DNA of 64,000 nt from Biomphalaria glabrata. Lineage: Eukaryota > Mollusca > Gastropoda > Planorbidae. The translations under genes and the position numbers were made by a program. Of the stretch, positions 12,673 to 24,100 are shown in pieces (within the stretch, counting starts at the first letter, position 1; each line of letters starts with the position of its first letter). The stretch lies in NCBI RefSeq assembly GCF_947242115.1, contig NC_074716.1, forward strand, positions 45,538,713 to 45,602,712, read 5' to 3'. Below the pieces are notes generated by a model that saw only the letters and a program-made list of their open reading frames with translations, was not told the origin of the DNA and did not search any database.

Positions 12673-14921
12673 CTGAAAAATAAATGAAAACAAACACATT
12701 TCAACTACTGTTACAAAATGAAGAAAAAACATACGATTTTGTAATTATCTTGCCTAGTTTGTCTTAAAAATGGATTTATGTTTGTAGATGTAATGCATGT
12801 GTGAGCTGGGCAAGATTAACCTAGAGGCAACACAAGCTGTAGCTTATGGCCCCAAAAATATTTAGTTATGTTTTATAAAGGGCCCCAAACATATTTAACA
12901 CTGTTTTATAAAGGGCCCCAAACATATTTAGCACTGTTCCATAAAGGGCCCCGAACATATTTAACACTGTTTTATAAAGGGCCCCAAACATATTTAGCAC
13001 TGTTCCATAAAGGGCCCCGAAAATATTTAACACTGTTTTATAAAGGGCCCCAAACACATTTAGCACTGTTTTATAAAGGGCCCCAAACATATTTAGTATT
13101 GTATTATAAAGGGCCCCAAACATATTTAGTTTTGTTTTATTAAGGGCCCCAAATCTCAAAGAACTTGGGGCCTTTTCAAGTTTTAATACCGCACTGTGTG
13201 TGTCCGAGATATTGAAAGTTATTTAAACATGATAATTACTTTGGTTAGAAATGGCTATAAATTTGAACCTGAGACCAGGCAATGAGTATATTTAATTTGT
13301 TCCACTAAATTTTAAAGCATTGTTATTACACTGTTCACTGCTTCCTATTGCAGGGATGCCCGAAATACGGCCTGTGGGACACGTTTGACGCACGACGAGG
13401 GTTAATCGGCCCGTAAAAACCACTGTCCATAGAACAACGTTGAAACACCTTTCTATGGACACATTTAATTCTCTGATATTCTAATATGTATACGATTAAA
13501 TACGATATATTCTAAGACAATTATTGTTAGTTTATTTATTGGAATATTTGAGATAGTCGTGTTCTTGGCATACGATTGATTCAAGATCGCTTTCCACTGG
13601 TATCAAGAGATGTTGAACATAAGCGTGTTGAACAAAATTGAAATTGTAGATCTAGATCTCTCTGTCTCTGTGACATTTTACGTCTCCAGAGACGATCTTT
13701 TCCCTTTGCAACTTCTTGTGTGACTAAAGAGGCCTATCCTTGATACACAGCTGCGATCGCAGGTTGGGCATATATCATCAGTCGCCTTTGCATTTTCACC
13801 CTTCTTTCTGCTTCTGTTGTGTATGACATCTGCAATCCGTGACCCTTCCTTTATGCTCTCTCTCCATGTGGATCTATCCAGTGCCACCTCTTCCCAGCTG
13901 CTAGTGTCGATTTTGAAGAGCTTCATGTCGCGTTTGCATACATCCGTAAAACGTAAAAGTGGGCGACCAGCGGCTCTCCTGCCTTCTATTAGATCTAGAT
14001 AATTCCTAGAAAAGTGGACAGATTTCTTTACTTTTTTTTATGCAACATGATAATAAACTTTGATTTGCGAAGAATGTATGTTTAAATAGAACATAACAAT
14101 AAACGAGATTCTGAAACAATAAAGTATGGAGACATCTTTGTTTCAGGTCGCAAACAAAAGATGTCTTTGTTACTAGATGTACAAGGAAACGTAGGCGTCA
14201 TGAAACTATATATATATCTACTAAGAGACACACAGAAGTGGGGTGGTGGAAACAGAAAGCAACCTTGACGCTAAATAGTGCTTGATAAAAGTGGTGGAAG
14301 AAATCTGAAAGGAAGATTGCACTTAAAGTTAGTAACGGATCTGGTGAGCGAACACCAAATTATAAGAAAAATGCAAGTTTATTTAGCAAATGTATGCAGA
14401 CATATCCTTCTTCCAAGCAACATCGTAACATTCAGTCACCGGGAACGATAAGCTGGTATTATATATTTATATTGTTTCCTAATTTAAGAGTGATTTAAAA
14501 AAAAAACCTCTGGGGTTCAAGAATGATTGTTTCAATGAAATATTTATTTTTTAAAATCTAAATTGAAATGGTCTCTTCAGAGATTGACTTGCTGTCGATG
14601 CGTTACGCGCTATGACAGACCTGAAATCAAAACCAAACATCCCTGCTCGATATATTTTTAGCAATGTAAGCAATTGGTCTCTATGCTGTGTTGCCTGAAG
14701 AGACTTACCGAATCTACGAACAAAAAATTGTCTTGTTTAATCACGACGTTTACAAACATCTTTTGGGAATTGATAAGGTGAGAAATTTAGTTGGCACGCG
14801 GACTTAAGAAGGTTGGGCATTTCTCTGATATTGTTTTTACCTCAGAGAAGCCAAAGCAATGATTAGAGAAGTATATATAATGTATATTAAGAAAGAGAGG
14901 AGTAAACAGATAGATAGATAG

Positions 14922-14953
<32 letters not shown>

Positions 14954-15016
14954 CATAAATAGATAGATAAATAGATAGATAGATAGATAGATTGACAGAC
15001 AGACAGACAGACAGAC

Positions 15017-15088
<72 letters not shown>

Positions 15089-15561
15089 TCAACCTATCAA
15101 CCTTTCGATGGACTGAAGCTGGCCAGCTGATCATAGCTAACTCATCATTTGACTACAAACTTTCTCATTTAAAGCTAAATATTCTAATTCATCACATTGT
15201 TAATTATTGGCATTCGGTTCTTACCATCGCCAGTGTCCGAGGCCGTGGTAATGATCCCAACCTTCTGTCTCAGGTTGGACATGGCCTCCCTCTCCTTCTT
15301 CCAGTTGTAGTCGTAAGACATCTTTGACCACTCGGCCTCCTCCAGGGCGTACTTGACCGTCGGCTTCATCGGCCTTGTCCACACGCTTCGAACGAAACAC
15401 CAGACGGACATCGCAAACAGGGCGTGGAAGACGAGGATCAGGATGACCTTCTCGGCCAGGAGGTTAGAGGTCATGATGCACATGGCCACCACATAGGCGT
15501 AGTACGTGTACACCGCCACCAGCGAGATCACCAGAGGTGGCACCCAACCCCAAATGGACAT
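12107..15561 (-). CDS. ZDHHC2/15/20-like: DHHC palmitoyltransferase, ZDHHC2/15/20-like, two coding exons
   Basis: Predicted membrane S-acyltransferase that palmitoylates cysteines of client proteins, usually at Golgi or plasma membrane. Coding exons are 15225-15561 and 12107-12672; they join in phase 1 (donor GTAAGA, acceptor TTTTTCAG) to give 300 residues. Two N-terminal membrane helices lie at about 7-29 and 36-58. The cysteine-rich domain runs from about 118 to 165 with the catalytic DHHC at 143-146 ([12 protein letters not shown]). Two more helices lie near 158-182 and 202-225, then a TTLE motif (TTxE) at 236-239 and an N-x4-G element (NFVQIFG) near the C-terminus. The ATG at 15561 is supported by an in-frame TGA 15 bases upstream. 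Length and motif order fit ZDHHC2/15/20, although the tail is short. Family assignment is firm; the exact orthologue is not resolved. The exons look clearly richer in G+C than the AT-rich surroundings. Confidence 0.93.
12848..13153. repeat. 33-bp minisatellite with GGGCCCC core, in the ZDHHC intron
   Basis: About nine copies of TTTTATAAAGGGCCCCAAAC plus ATATTTAACACTG. Because 33 is a multiple of three and units lack stops, both strands show repetitive open frames; these are not genes. Confidence 0.95.
13660..14005 (-). mobile_element. LINE 3' fragment (RTE-like ORF2 C-terminus)
   Basis: Minus strand encodes [19 protein letters not shown] and a terminal zinc-finger-like [21 protein letters not shown] pattern, the usual end of an RTE-type ORF2; the upstream bases read [19 protein letters not shown]-like in the same direction. 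Lies in the ZDHHC intron. Confidence 0.75.
14006..14907. other. ZDHHC intron sequence
   Basis: AT-rich, no exon-like segment or repeat recognised. Confidence 0.3.
14908..15089. repeat. GATA microsatellite with GACA core, in the ZDHHC intron
   Basis: (GATA)n interrupted by a block of six GACA units near 14995-15018. It lies about 135 bases from the donor of ZDHHC exon 1. Confidence 0.95.
15225..15561 (-). CDS. ZDHHC-like gene, coding exon 1
   Basis: Encodes residues 1-112 plus one base of codon 113: two membrane helices with a short luminal loop between them, then the cytosolic linker to the cysteine-rich domain. It ends at GATG followed by the donor GTAAGA. Reading through the donor would add only about a dozen residues before a stop. 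Confidence 0.9.
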
Positions 15562-16039
15562 TGAAATCGCGTGTCAGCGTGTGTGAAGGTGTTGACATCT
15601 TATGCGACACCTTACCATATTCCTGCACAGTTCCGCCTCTAGAAGCTCCACCCTGGCGTATTATGTTTTGTGTGTTTAATCTTTAACTTTTATTGTTATT
15701 ATTTTATGTTCCCTTTCAATCCTTTTTTTCATGTGTGAAAGTAAACAGGAACTGATGAAAAAGAAGCAGCAGAAAATATTTACGAACAAAACTAAAGCAA
15801 AGGGAAAAAAAGCACAATCTATAGTTAAGTGTTAGAGAGTAGTAGAACTAAAATAAAGATAGATATTACGTCATTCGGCAATACTGATCTATATCCTTAA
15901 ATGTATTGATAGATGAATTCTTAGATATATTTGATTTAAAAATGCTTTGTTTTGATCTAGATTTATATGTGTGAACAAAAATGTTGGAATATTAAGTTGG
16001 AAATTTAGCAATTTTTTATCTGTTTTTTTTTCCTTGGAA

Positions 16040-16375
16040 TGACAACAAATTTCCGTAAGGATCAATAAAGCAGTCTTAGTCTTAGTCTTAGTCGTAGTCT
16101 TATTCTTAGTCTTAAAGGCATAGTCAGACTGATGCACTCCTTGGTCAGGGCTACACTCTTGCATGCTTATGAATCTTGGACGTAGAGTTATTTATAGAGG
16201 ATGGCCCCTAGCCCTGGAACCGATATGGTCGCAAAGACCTTTCTGCAGTGAACGGTACCAAGAGAAAGAGGAAGAGCTAGAATCATCAATGATTTGGCAG
16301 GTCTTTAGACATGACAAAAGACATAGAGGAGTGGTGACAGATCATGTGTTGTGCCCAAACAGTTCATTAGACTAG
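16040..16375 (+). mobile_element. LINE fragments between the ZDHHC-like gene and receptor 1
   Basis: TTTCCGTAAGGATCAATAAAG with a (CTTAGT)n tail at 16048-16118 looks like a LINE 3' end. The adjoining 16120-16375 reads RLMHSLVRATLLHAYESWT and then a shortened version of the family seen at 27655-27885. Confidence 0.6.
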
Positions 16376-16694
16376 GCCTTATGTGAAGTATAATGTCATA
16401 TCTTCCAGTCCGAAAAAATCTAATGAGGATGGACTCATTAAAATCAGAAACCTGGTAAATAAATCTCCGGTATTTTAACATTTTTTGTGTGCTCGCTAAA
16501 TGATTAAATTTCTACATTTAATTTCGTTCACACTGATGAAAATAAATAATTAATTTAAACGTTTTAGATCTATGTCGTGAAACTTACTATAGATTTCGAT
16601 CTGGATGCTATGCCTTATGTTTTTATCCCATTACTATAACGTGTTCTAACTAATTAGTGAGCTGACTGCAGGTTTGTGAGAGCGTGTGTATGAT

Positions 16695-16855
16695 TAGTGA
16701 GAAGAGAATGGCATGAATCAGCCAGAAAAACGAACGACTTGACAAAGTTTAAGTCATTGATTATTAAGAATGACATGATTGACACATGAAAGGCTTAGGA
16801 CGTAATTATCTTATGTTTGAAGTCACGTATGCAATATATAAGATAAGAAGTGTGT
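16695..16855 (+). mobile_element. LINE 3' end with ATAAGATAAGA tail, degenerate
   Basis: Diverged copy of the 5890-6072 family: GAATGGCATGAATCAGCCAG, then TTTAAGTCATTGATTA, then AGGACGTAATTATCTT and a TATAAGATAAG tail. Confidence 0.6.
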
Positions 16856-16992
16856 AGGATTTTAGTTAGTTAGTGTTAATGTATGTGAGATGGAGCGCTT
16901 GAGTGTGAGGGTTGAGTGTGTGTGTGCATGTGTGTTATAGGGTAACGGTACTTGTGAGTGAGTATATGTGTATGTCCATGTAGTTAGCGTGT

Positions 16993-16998
16993 TTTATT
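16993..16998 (-). promoter_or_regulatory. candidate polyadenylation signal overlapping the receptor 1 stop
   Basis: The minus strand reads GGATAAATAAAAC, so AATAAA begins on the last base of the TAA stop. No other canonical signal was noticed on this strand in the next several hundred bases. If used, the 3' UTR would be only about 15-30 bases. Confidence 0.35.
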
Positions 16999-17118
16999 TA
17001 TCCATCGTAGATATTCTCAGGGTTCTCCCGTTCCTGTTCTTTGAAATGGGAGAGGTGAGAATATACCATTTCAACTTTGAACTCCTCCTGGGCCTTGATG
17101 TTATAATATACAGAAGGA
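16998..17118 (-). CDS. Receptor 1 exon 13: C-terminus with paired tyrosine motifs
   Basis: 121 bases after acceptor CTTTCAG, ending in TAA. Contains SPSVYYNIKAQ and EMVYSHLSHF, then a terminal NIYDG. SVYYNI is ITIM-like and also a YxN-type Grb2 SH2 site; YSHL follows 11 residues after it. An AATAAA overlaps the stop codon. Confidence 0.78.
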
Positions 17119-18105
17119 CTGAAAGTTGAAAAATAACAAACTGTTAAAATACAACTATAATAAACAAAGGATGTGATTATATGGCGCAGCAATAAATAAA
17201 TGTACTTTAACATTTTTATCTCATTTACATTTTCCGAAAAGACAGTTCCACCCGATATGGTAAAACATTGACACATGTTTAATATATTAAATACGTTTTC
17301 GGATGCTCCCTCGGATTTAACTCTTTCTCTCCGTAATTATTTACCACATTCTGGTAGAATCAACGACGGTATCGTCAGGAGAGAAAGAGTTAAAAAGTAT
17401 TGCCTCCTTTCCCTTTGCAACCTGACTAAATGACCTATTTCATTTCGCTCATTCAACCTTACCTTGACGCTTTGTTAGATGAAGTTGGGAGATTGTGGTT
17501 TGTAGCATTCATGGTATTGGTGGCTGTGTCTTGAGATGTTGAGTACTATAAGAAAGAACAATTGGAGTCACGTAAGTAAAGTTGTTACAGAAGTTGCAAG
17601 TTACAAGTAGTAAAAAACCTAAAACTGTTAAGTAGTAGCATCAAACAGAAGAAAACTATGTGCTTGTTTTGTGTTTGAAGGATTTATGTTTTGTCTAGTA
17701 CAATAGATGAAAGTTTCAACTTGTTCCAAGATGGGAAATGGGAGAAAACGTTTTTCAAACCTTGTACCAGACAGACAGACAGGCTGACAGACAGTTTGAA
17801 GGATTTATGTTTTGTCTAGTACAATAGATGAGAGTTTCAACTTGTTCCGAGATGGGAAATGGGAGAAAACTTTTTTCAAACCTTGTACCAGACAGACAGA
17901 CAGGCTGACAGACAGTTTGAAGGATGTATGTTTTGTCTAGTACAATAGATGAAAGTTTCAACTTGTTCCGAGATGGGAAATGGGAGAAAACGTTTTTCAA
18001 ACCTTGTACCAGACAGACAGACAGGCTGACAGACAGACAGGCGAAGTGAGTGCTTTGTAAAAATAAAAGTTACTGAATAATTAAATGATAAGTAAATGCT
18101 TATGT

Positions 18106-18142
<37 letters not shown>

Positions 18143-21100
18143 AACAACAGTCGTCTCTTAACTAAAATTATAGAATATATATAAGTGCTGTTTCTTTGGC
18201 CAACGGTTAAAGAGCAGAGTGTCATGGGGCCAGTACAACGACCAACCGCCTTTAATTTACTTTGGCCAAATCAAACATTTTTCAATTAACAGTCCAGCGT
18301 ATACGCACAAGTGGAGGTAAACATAAACATCAAACAGGGCGCAAAGAACTTTATTGATTTGTTCCTCTTCTTACTGAATACATAGAAACATTTCCAGTCG
18401 AGTGTGGGAATTTCTGCTGAAGCCGCGAATATAATTGCAGTAGATAAGACTAGTATCTTCTTACTTTACTTACTGTATTCGGTTCCAGATCAGTGTAAAC
18501 AAGCTCCGGCTGAGATGTATTTCTACATTTGTCATATTTATCTAGCAATATTTGAGTTGAATTTTTTCTTTTAGAATTCTTCCTAAAAGGCATAAAATAA
18601 AAGTCATAAGATACTGTTAGACACCTTATTTATAGTTTAGTTATTTAGCGACGCACCATAGAAGACGCATATTGAACGGGACTAGTGACGTTTGGGATAT
18701 TTGGGGTTAGAGACCGGGAAATCAGTTAGTGATAGAATCCTCTAGGGTAACGACGTGTTTAGTGACAGAGACTTTTACTGTGGCCTTTTTCTTAGAATAA
18801 ACATAGGATAAATTGTTCATCAGCGTTTACTCTCTTTACTTGTTAAAAACCGATGTATTGTTCATTCTGTATTGTTGATCAACTACACTGAATACACCCA
18901 AACAATAAAACTCAAACGCTTGCAGAGTAATTGGTTGAAATTCAAGTCATCTAGAGTTGACCTCAAGACAGCCTGAACAAGCAACATCACAATACATTTG
19001 ACACATAAAGAGATCACTTTATAATGCTTAGTATCACATCTCAGTGTGTAAGCTAGTCGCAGCGAGACCATTCCTTATACAGGGCCTCAACACTGACATG
19101 CGACGTCACAACCTGTAGGCAGTTTAGACCAATTGCTCGTTGCCACGTCACAGGTCTGCACGACGTGGCAACTAGCTATCGGTCTAAACTGCCCACATGC
19201 TGTGACGTTGCAGGTCAGTGTTGGCGCCTTCTATTATTAAATGGTCTTTTTCGAAGTGTGCAAGCCGGGTTAAGAGGGCTGACCAGGTTATTATTGGGGG
19301 AGAAAGAGGGACCTGTTTATTCTTTTACTTAACAATCGAGGTGACCTTGATGTAACTTAACGTAATTTTTAGAACTTGTTAAAGGTCAAGGTAGAATGTT
19401 AAGAAACTTGAAAAAAAGACTGTAAACGGTGTAAATAATCCAGAAAAGTTTTTATGAAGGACTAAATAATAACGTAAAAGCTCGCACGCTTATTGTTTCA
19501 GGTCATTTTTATTAAGTTATTATTAATTGTTACTTTTCTGTGATGGATAAATTCTGATCCTCACTATATTCAATGTAATTTTATTATTTCAACAAACTAA
19601 AAAATGTAAGTCAATTTGTTATTTTTAATTGTATGTTTGTATATCACTTTATCACTTGTATTTTGGAACAGAGTTTGAAAGCATTAATCTATAGGAAAAT
19701 ATATTCACTCTGTGTTTCTTTTATGCGCTCAAATAAATGCATAGATGCTCCCCCGAATCCTCATATGTCAAGTAATTTAGGTAGACAATTCTAATCTAAA
19801 AAGGCGTCTAGAAATAATATTTTTAAAAAGCTAGTATCAACTGTTTCTGAATGTGTGTCTGGTAAAATATGTGTACACGTTATTTCTCCCACACCCACTC
19901 TCGGATCAAGTTGAAACTTCGCATAATTATTCTTTGGCATAGACAAGCCATGAATCAATAAAAAAAAAGAGTATTAATTAGCGGTAATTAATTATTTTGT
20001 TTGATACTAACAAGGGAAATTAATCCTTCAGTATTCACAGATATGGCTAAATTTGTTGGGATTAGTCCCCTTACAAAATCGTTAACGCCATTTCGCCCTC
20101 AGGTAGTCTCCGATCAAGTTGATAACTTAAATAAGTATTTATTGTACTTAACAAAACATGAACCAATAAACAAAAACACCCTATTAGTTAATTAATTATT
20201 GGTAATTAATTATTTTGTTTGATATCGAATAAGGGAAATACATTATTGATAGAAATACATTTAAGAACGGAGTTCTTCCCCTTTATATAAGCTTTGTTTT
20301 CGTTATTTTTTTGCTTGCTTTTCCTCCGTGAATTGTTTGCTTATATTTACAAGATAAATCTATTTGTAAGTATGTTTTGATAGCTTTACCTTCGAACTAC
20401 TAAAACAACCATTACAATTAACACAACAGCGAGCACCAGTAACACGACAGTGACCACAATAACAATGTTGGTGTTACTTTGACCTATAGAAGAAAAAAAT
20501 ACAATAGTAAGAAGTAACTCATTAACACATGCAATTAAAGATTTTCATCTATAGTCGAAAACATTAAATAGCTTTTTTTTTTTTGGTGTGTATCCGGTGT
20601 GCAAACTAAAGGAATCGTTGATTTAAGGTCTCGTTTAGTCGCAAAACGATTATGGATCATCTCATAGAAATGAAGGGGCTGCCTGGGCATCAGCTATGAC
20701 CGGAACGAAGTCGCCCACACAGCCAAATCAAGTTCTTCTATTTACAGTCCAGCTTATGATGTTACACCTGGAAATGGATTTTAACTTCAACATAAAAGAG
20801 TGCGGCAAATTCGCCACAAAAGAATTAATTAACTTATTAATCTTTTTTACTGAGTACACGCAGCTGATGTGTCTAAGTCTACAGGGACGGCAAGTGCTGA
20901 TACAGTTGTGACTTAGCGGTGTTGCAGGCTCTTCCAGGGTAATGCACTGTCTGCTGCTAACTGCCTCAGGGTCGCCAGCTCCTGTTTGTAAAAAATGTTT
21001 GTAAAATTTTTCTGTTTCGGATGTTCCTTTAGAGTTGAAAATTCCCGCAGGACGACGGTGGATGGGAGCGGGCAGGGTTTGAACCCGGGACCTTCGATAA

Positions 21101-24100
21101 ATCTAAACGACAGTCCAGCGCGCAAACCGCAGAACCAGGCAGCCATCTTTTCTAAGGGTTAACTCCCGAAGGCTTTCCCGTGTTTGGGTCTACCTGCAAA
21201 GCAGCAGAAGTTTTTCTTTTCCAGCCAAGTCTAACGAGCCCCTTCAGTTCAAAGCTTACTTGAGTAGGCACCAGTTACTCGCCTTAATATTTTGATTGTT
21301 GCACATTGTCTTGCGTTACACACAAAAGAACAAAATAAAAAAGTATTTTAGACTCTCATTAGCTCTGGGATTCTGTCTAGGTAAAATATTGTTTTGTGTT
21401 CTATTTATTCAATGTTAATAAACAAATACAAAATTTGGAGATTAAACTTTTACTTGCTTACTAAATAAATTGTAAAATCCTTTTTTTTTTTAAACCCGTA
21501 CCTGATGCTATTGTGGCTAAGGTAGTATGCGTTAATACCTGTCTACTAGAACTAGGTGTCTCTTTGGTTACAGTAGTGGTCTGATGGATAGGCGTCGTTA
21601 TTTCAAAAACCGGTGTTTGATTTTCGGCAACTGAAATAATAAGTTAAATTTTAAATAAAAAGTTGAGTCTATATAAAATTAGCTTGTAGGGCATTGTGAG
21701 GTAGTCTATCATTTATATAGAACACACACGTACGAGAGTAACCTTATACTATACAAACTGCGATATTTCATAGCCCATTAAGCCAATAACTAATTTTAAT
21801 GCAGATTAAAGTATAAGGCTCAAATTTGTGTTTATTAGCGTAAAAGACACAGACCGGGTCTATATTTATAGAGAGATCTAAACACTCCCTACTCCTTATT
21901 TGTTTATTACTTTTCAATGAGTTTATTGATAGACATTGACTATTTTTAAGCCGAATGGATTAACGCAACTTGCTAAAATAGCATACGGACACTGTAAATA
22001 GATATGACTGTTGAATTGCTTCTCCTTACGTGCTCACTTCCAATGGTACTACTGCGTTGTGTGTCCATCTCATAACGATATTCTTAATGATTTGAGAGTG
22101 TCACGTAACTCCTCGTTATTGCTGTAATTACTTATGATTTGTAATTAGCCAGTATGTATAAGTCCAAGACGCCAGGACAGGAAGCAGTATGTGGTCTATA
22201 GAACACGATCCTGATGACCAGTTGGTGGTATGAAATGCATTACATACAGAAACCTGTACCATGCTACGGTTGAAACCACTAATAAAAAGTATGCACAAAG
22301 ACGTCTTGCAGGTTTCTCGTCTGACTATATTATAACTACCCCCATCCCTCCTTCCACACACTGTGCCGAACTAGCCGGAGGGATCTACGTCTGAGTAAGA
22401 TATACATTTTATTGAATCTGATAAATGTAAGTCTGTAGATCTATCGTCACATCAATCCATAAAGTCTTTTTTTTTCAATGAACAGATAAGTTATAATGAC
22501 AATAACACATTCTCTTATTGCCTTACTATGGAAATGGTATGCCACATTTAATAATCAAGCTATACGTTTTACGAGAACAGGTACCGGTGTGTGATCTACG
22601 CTGTGTACTAGTGTAAGGGAGAGGGTATTTTGACACAAATTCATCTCTTGGGGTTTTTTTTTTTTTTGTTAACCTTTTGTTATTCTATAAAAAAATGTTT
22701 TGTTGACGTCATGTTCCATTTATATTTTCAACCAAATTTTAATGTAATACCTTATAATAAATGCCACTTACTGGTCTGTACACTAATGCTGACACCAGGA
22801 CCACGTTTCTCCTTATAATTAAGTTCACTTGGTATAATCACAAAGATTTCGAAAGAATAGTTCCAAGCTGGCTGCAAGTTGGTAATGTTTATTCCTCCTG
22901 GATGTGCTCCAGGAGACTTGTTTCTATAACTCACAGAGTACGCAGCTGACAGTTTATCGATATTTCTGTTAGACCAGGATAACTGTACACTAGTACTTGT
23001 CACTTTTTTGACGTGGACCTCTGTTACTGTAAGACCTTCAACTGTAAACAAAATATATACTATTACAAATCTAACAATGCCGTTTTAATGTAGACATATG
23101 CGTAGTAAGTATTTGTTTCTTTACATTTAGTACGTTTTAGATAAGTCAGCCTCCTTCATAAATATCATGAATTTCTTCAATTACAGAGTTTATAATGTCG
23201 ACGTGATTATAGGCTAATTGACATGTACTCCTGAGCTGCTATAGTTTCATGTTAAGTTTTAATATACTTCCAAGTATTGTTCTACATTATTCTCTTTGAG
23301 AAAATTCTTAATTAGCTTCAGACTTTTTATTGTAAAGAATTTTTTTGTTAAAAAAGGTGATCCTTATATTCTACTAAGTTTTACATTTTACAGTAAAACT
23401 GTAACATTCAGGAAGATACAGTCGAATAACTAGAACGTCAATGTATGAGACAAAAAAAAGGGAGGGAATTTTATAGAAATGTGTGTTTGATGTTGGTCTT
23501 TTGTAAACATTTTAAAAAGTATCACTCATACTCAGCAATATTACAGGTAAAAAAAAAACATAAAAAAAAAACAACAAAGTTACAGTAACTCACGTGGGAC
23601 ACACATCCTGTTATTCCAGTATTGAGTGTTATTGCAAAGACAGCGATATTGTTTATTAGGTGATTTAACACAGGACGTTCTAGGCTCACAGGGTGTAGTC
23701 AGTTCACATAAGTCACCGTGGCCAAGATACTGAATAGCTAATATCAAGTTGATGCATGCACATTAAACACAATGTTAATTTAAAATTAAAACAGGAATGA
23801 ATATGTCATACAGCAAATAATAATATGATTATATGTAACCAATTTTAGTGAGACCGAGGATGCGGGACGCTTCACGGTGTCCTTATCGTAACAGAAAAAA
23901 AAACGACAACAATTATTCGAAAATTTAAATTTGAACAAAGCGTTTATAACTTTAACCTATTACTTTCATCTCAATGTGCACACATTAGTGCCCACACTAA
24001 ACGTTGAAAATCTGAGATACGATTATTAACATAAAGCATGTATAAATTGGCCTTTATTTATTCAAGACATTAAAAGGATTTTGGGAAACAAAATAATATA

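Noticed and set aside
12161-12704. Open frames on the plus strand and in another minus frame across the DHHC exon
   Set aside because: They are shadows of the G+C-rich catalytic exon; only the minus frame with DHHCPW makes a known protein.
12866-13159. Repetitive open frames on both strands
   Set aside because: Created by a 33-bp minisatellite whose units lack stops.
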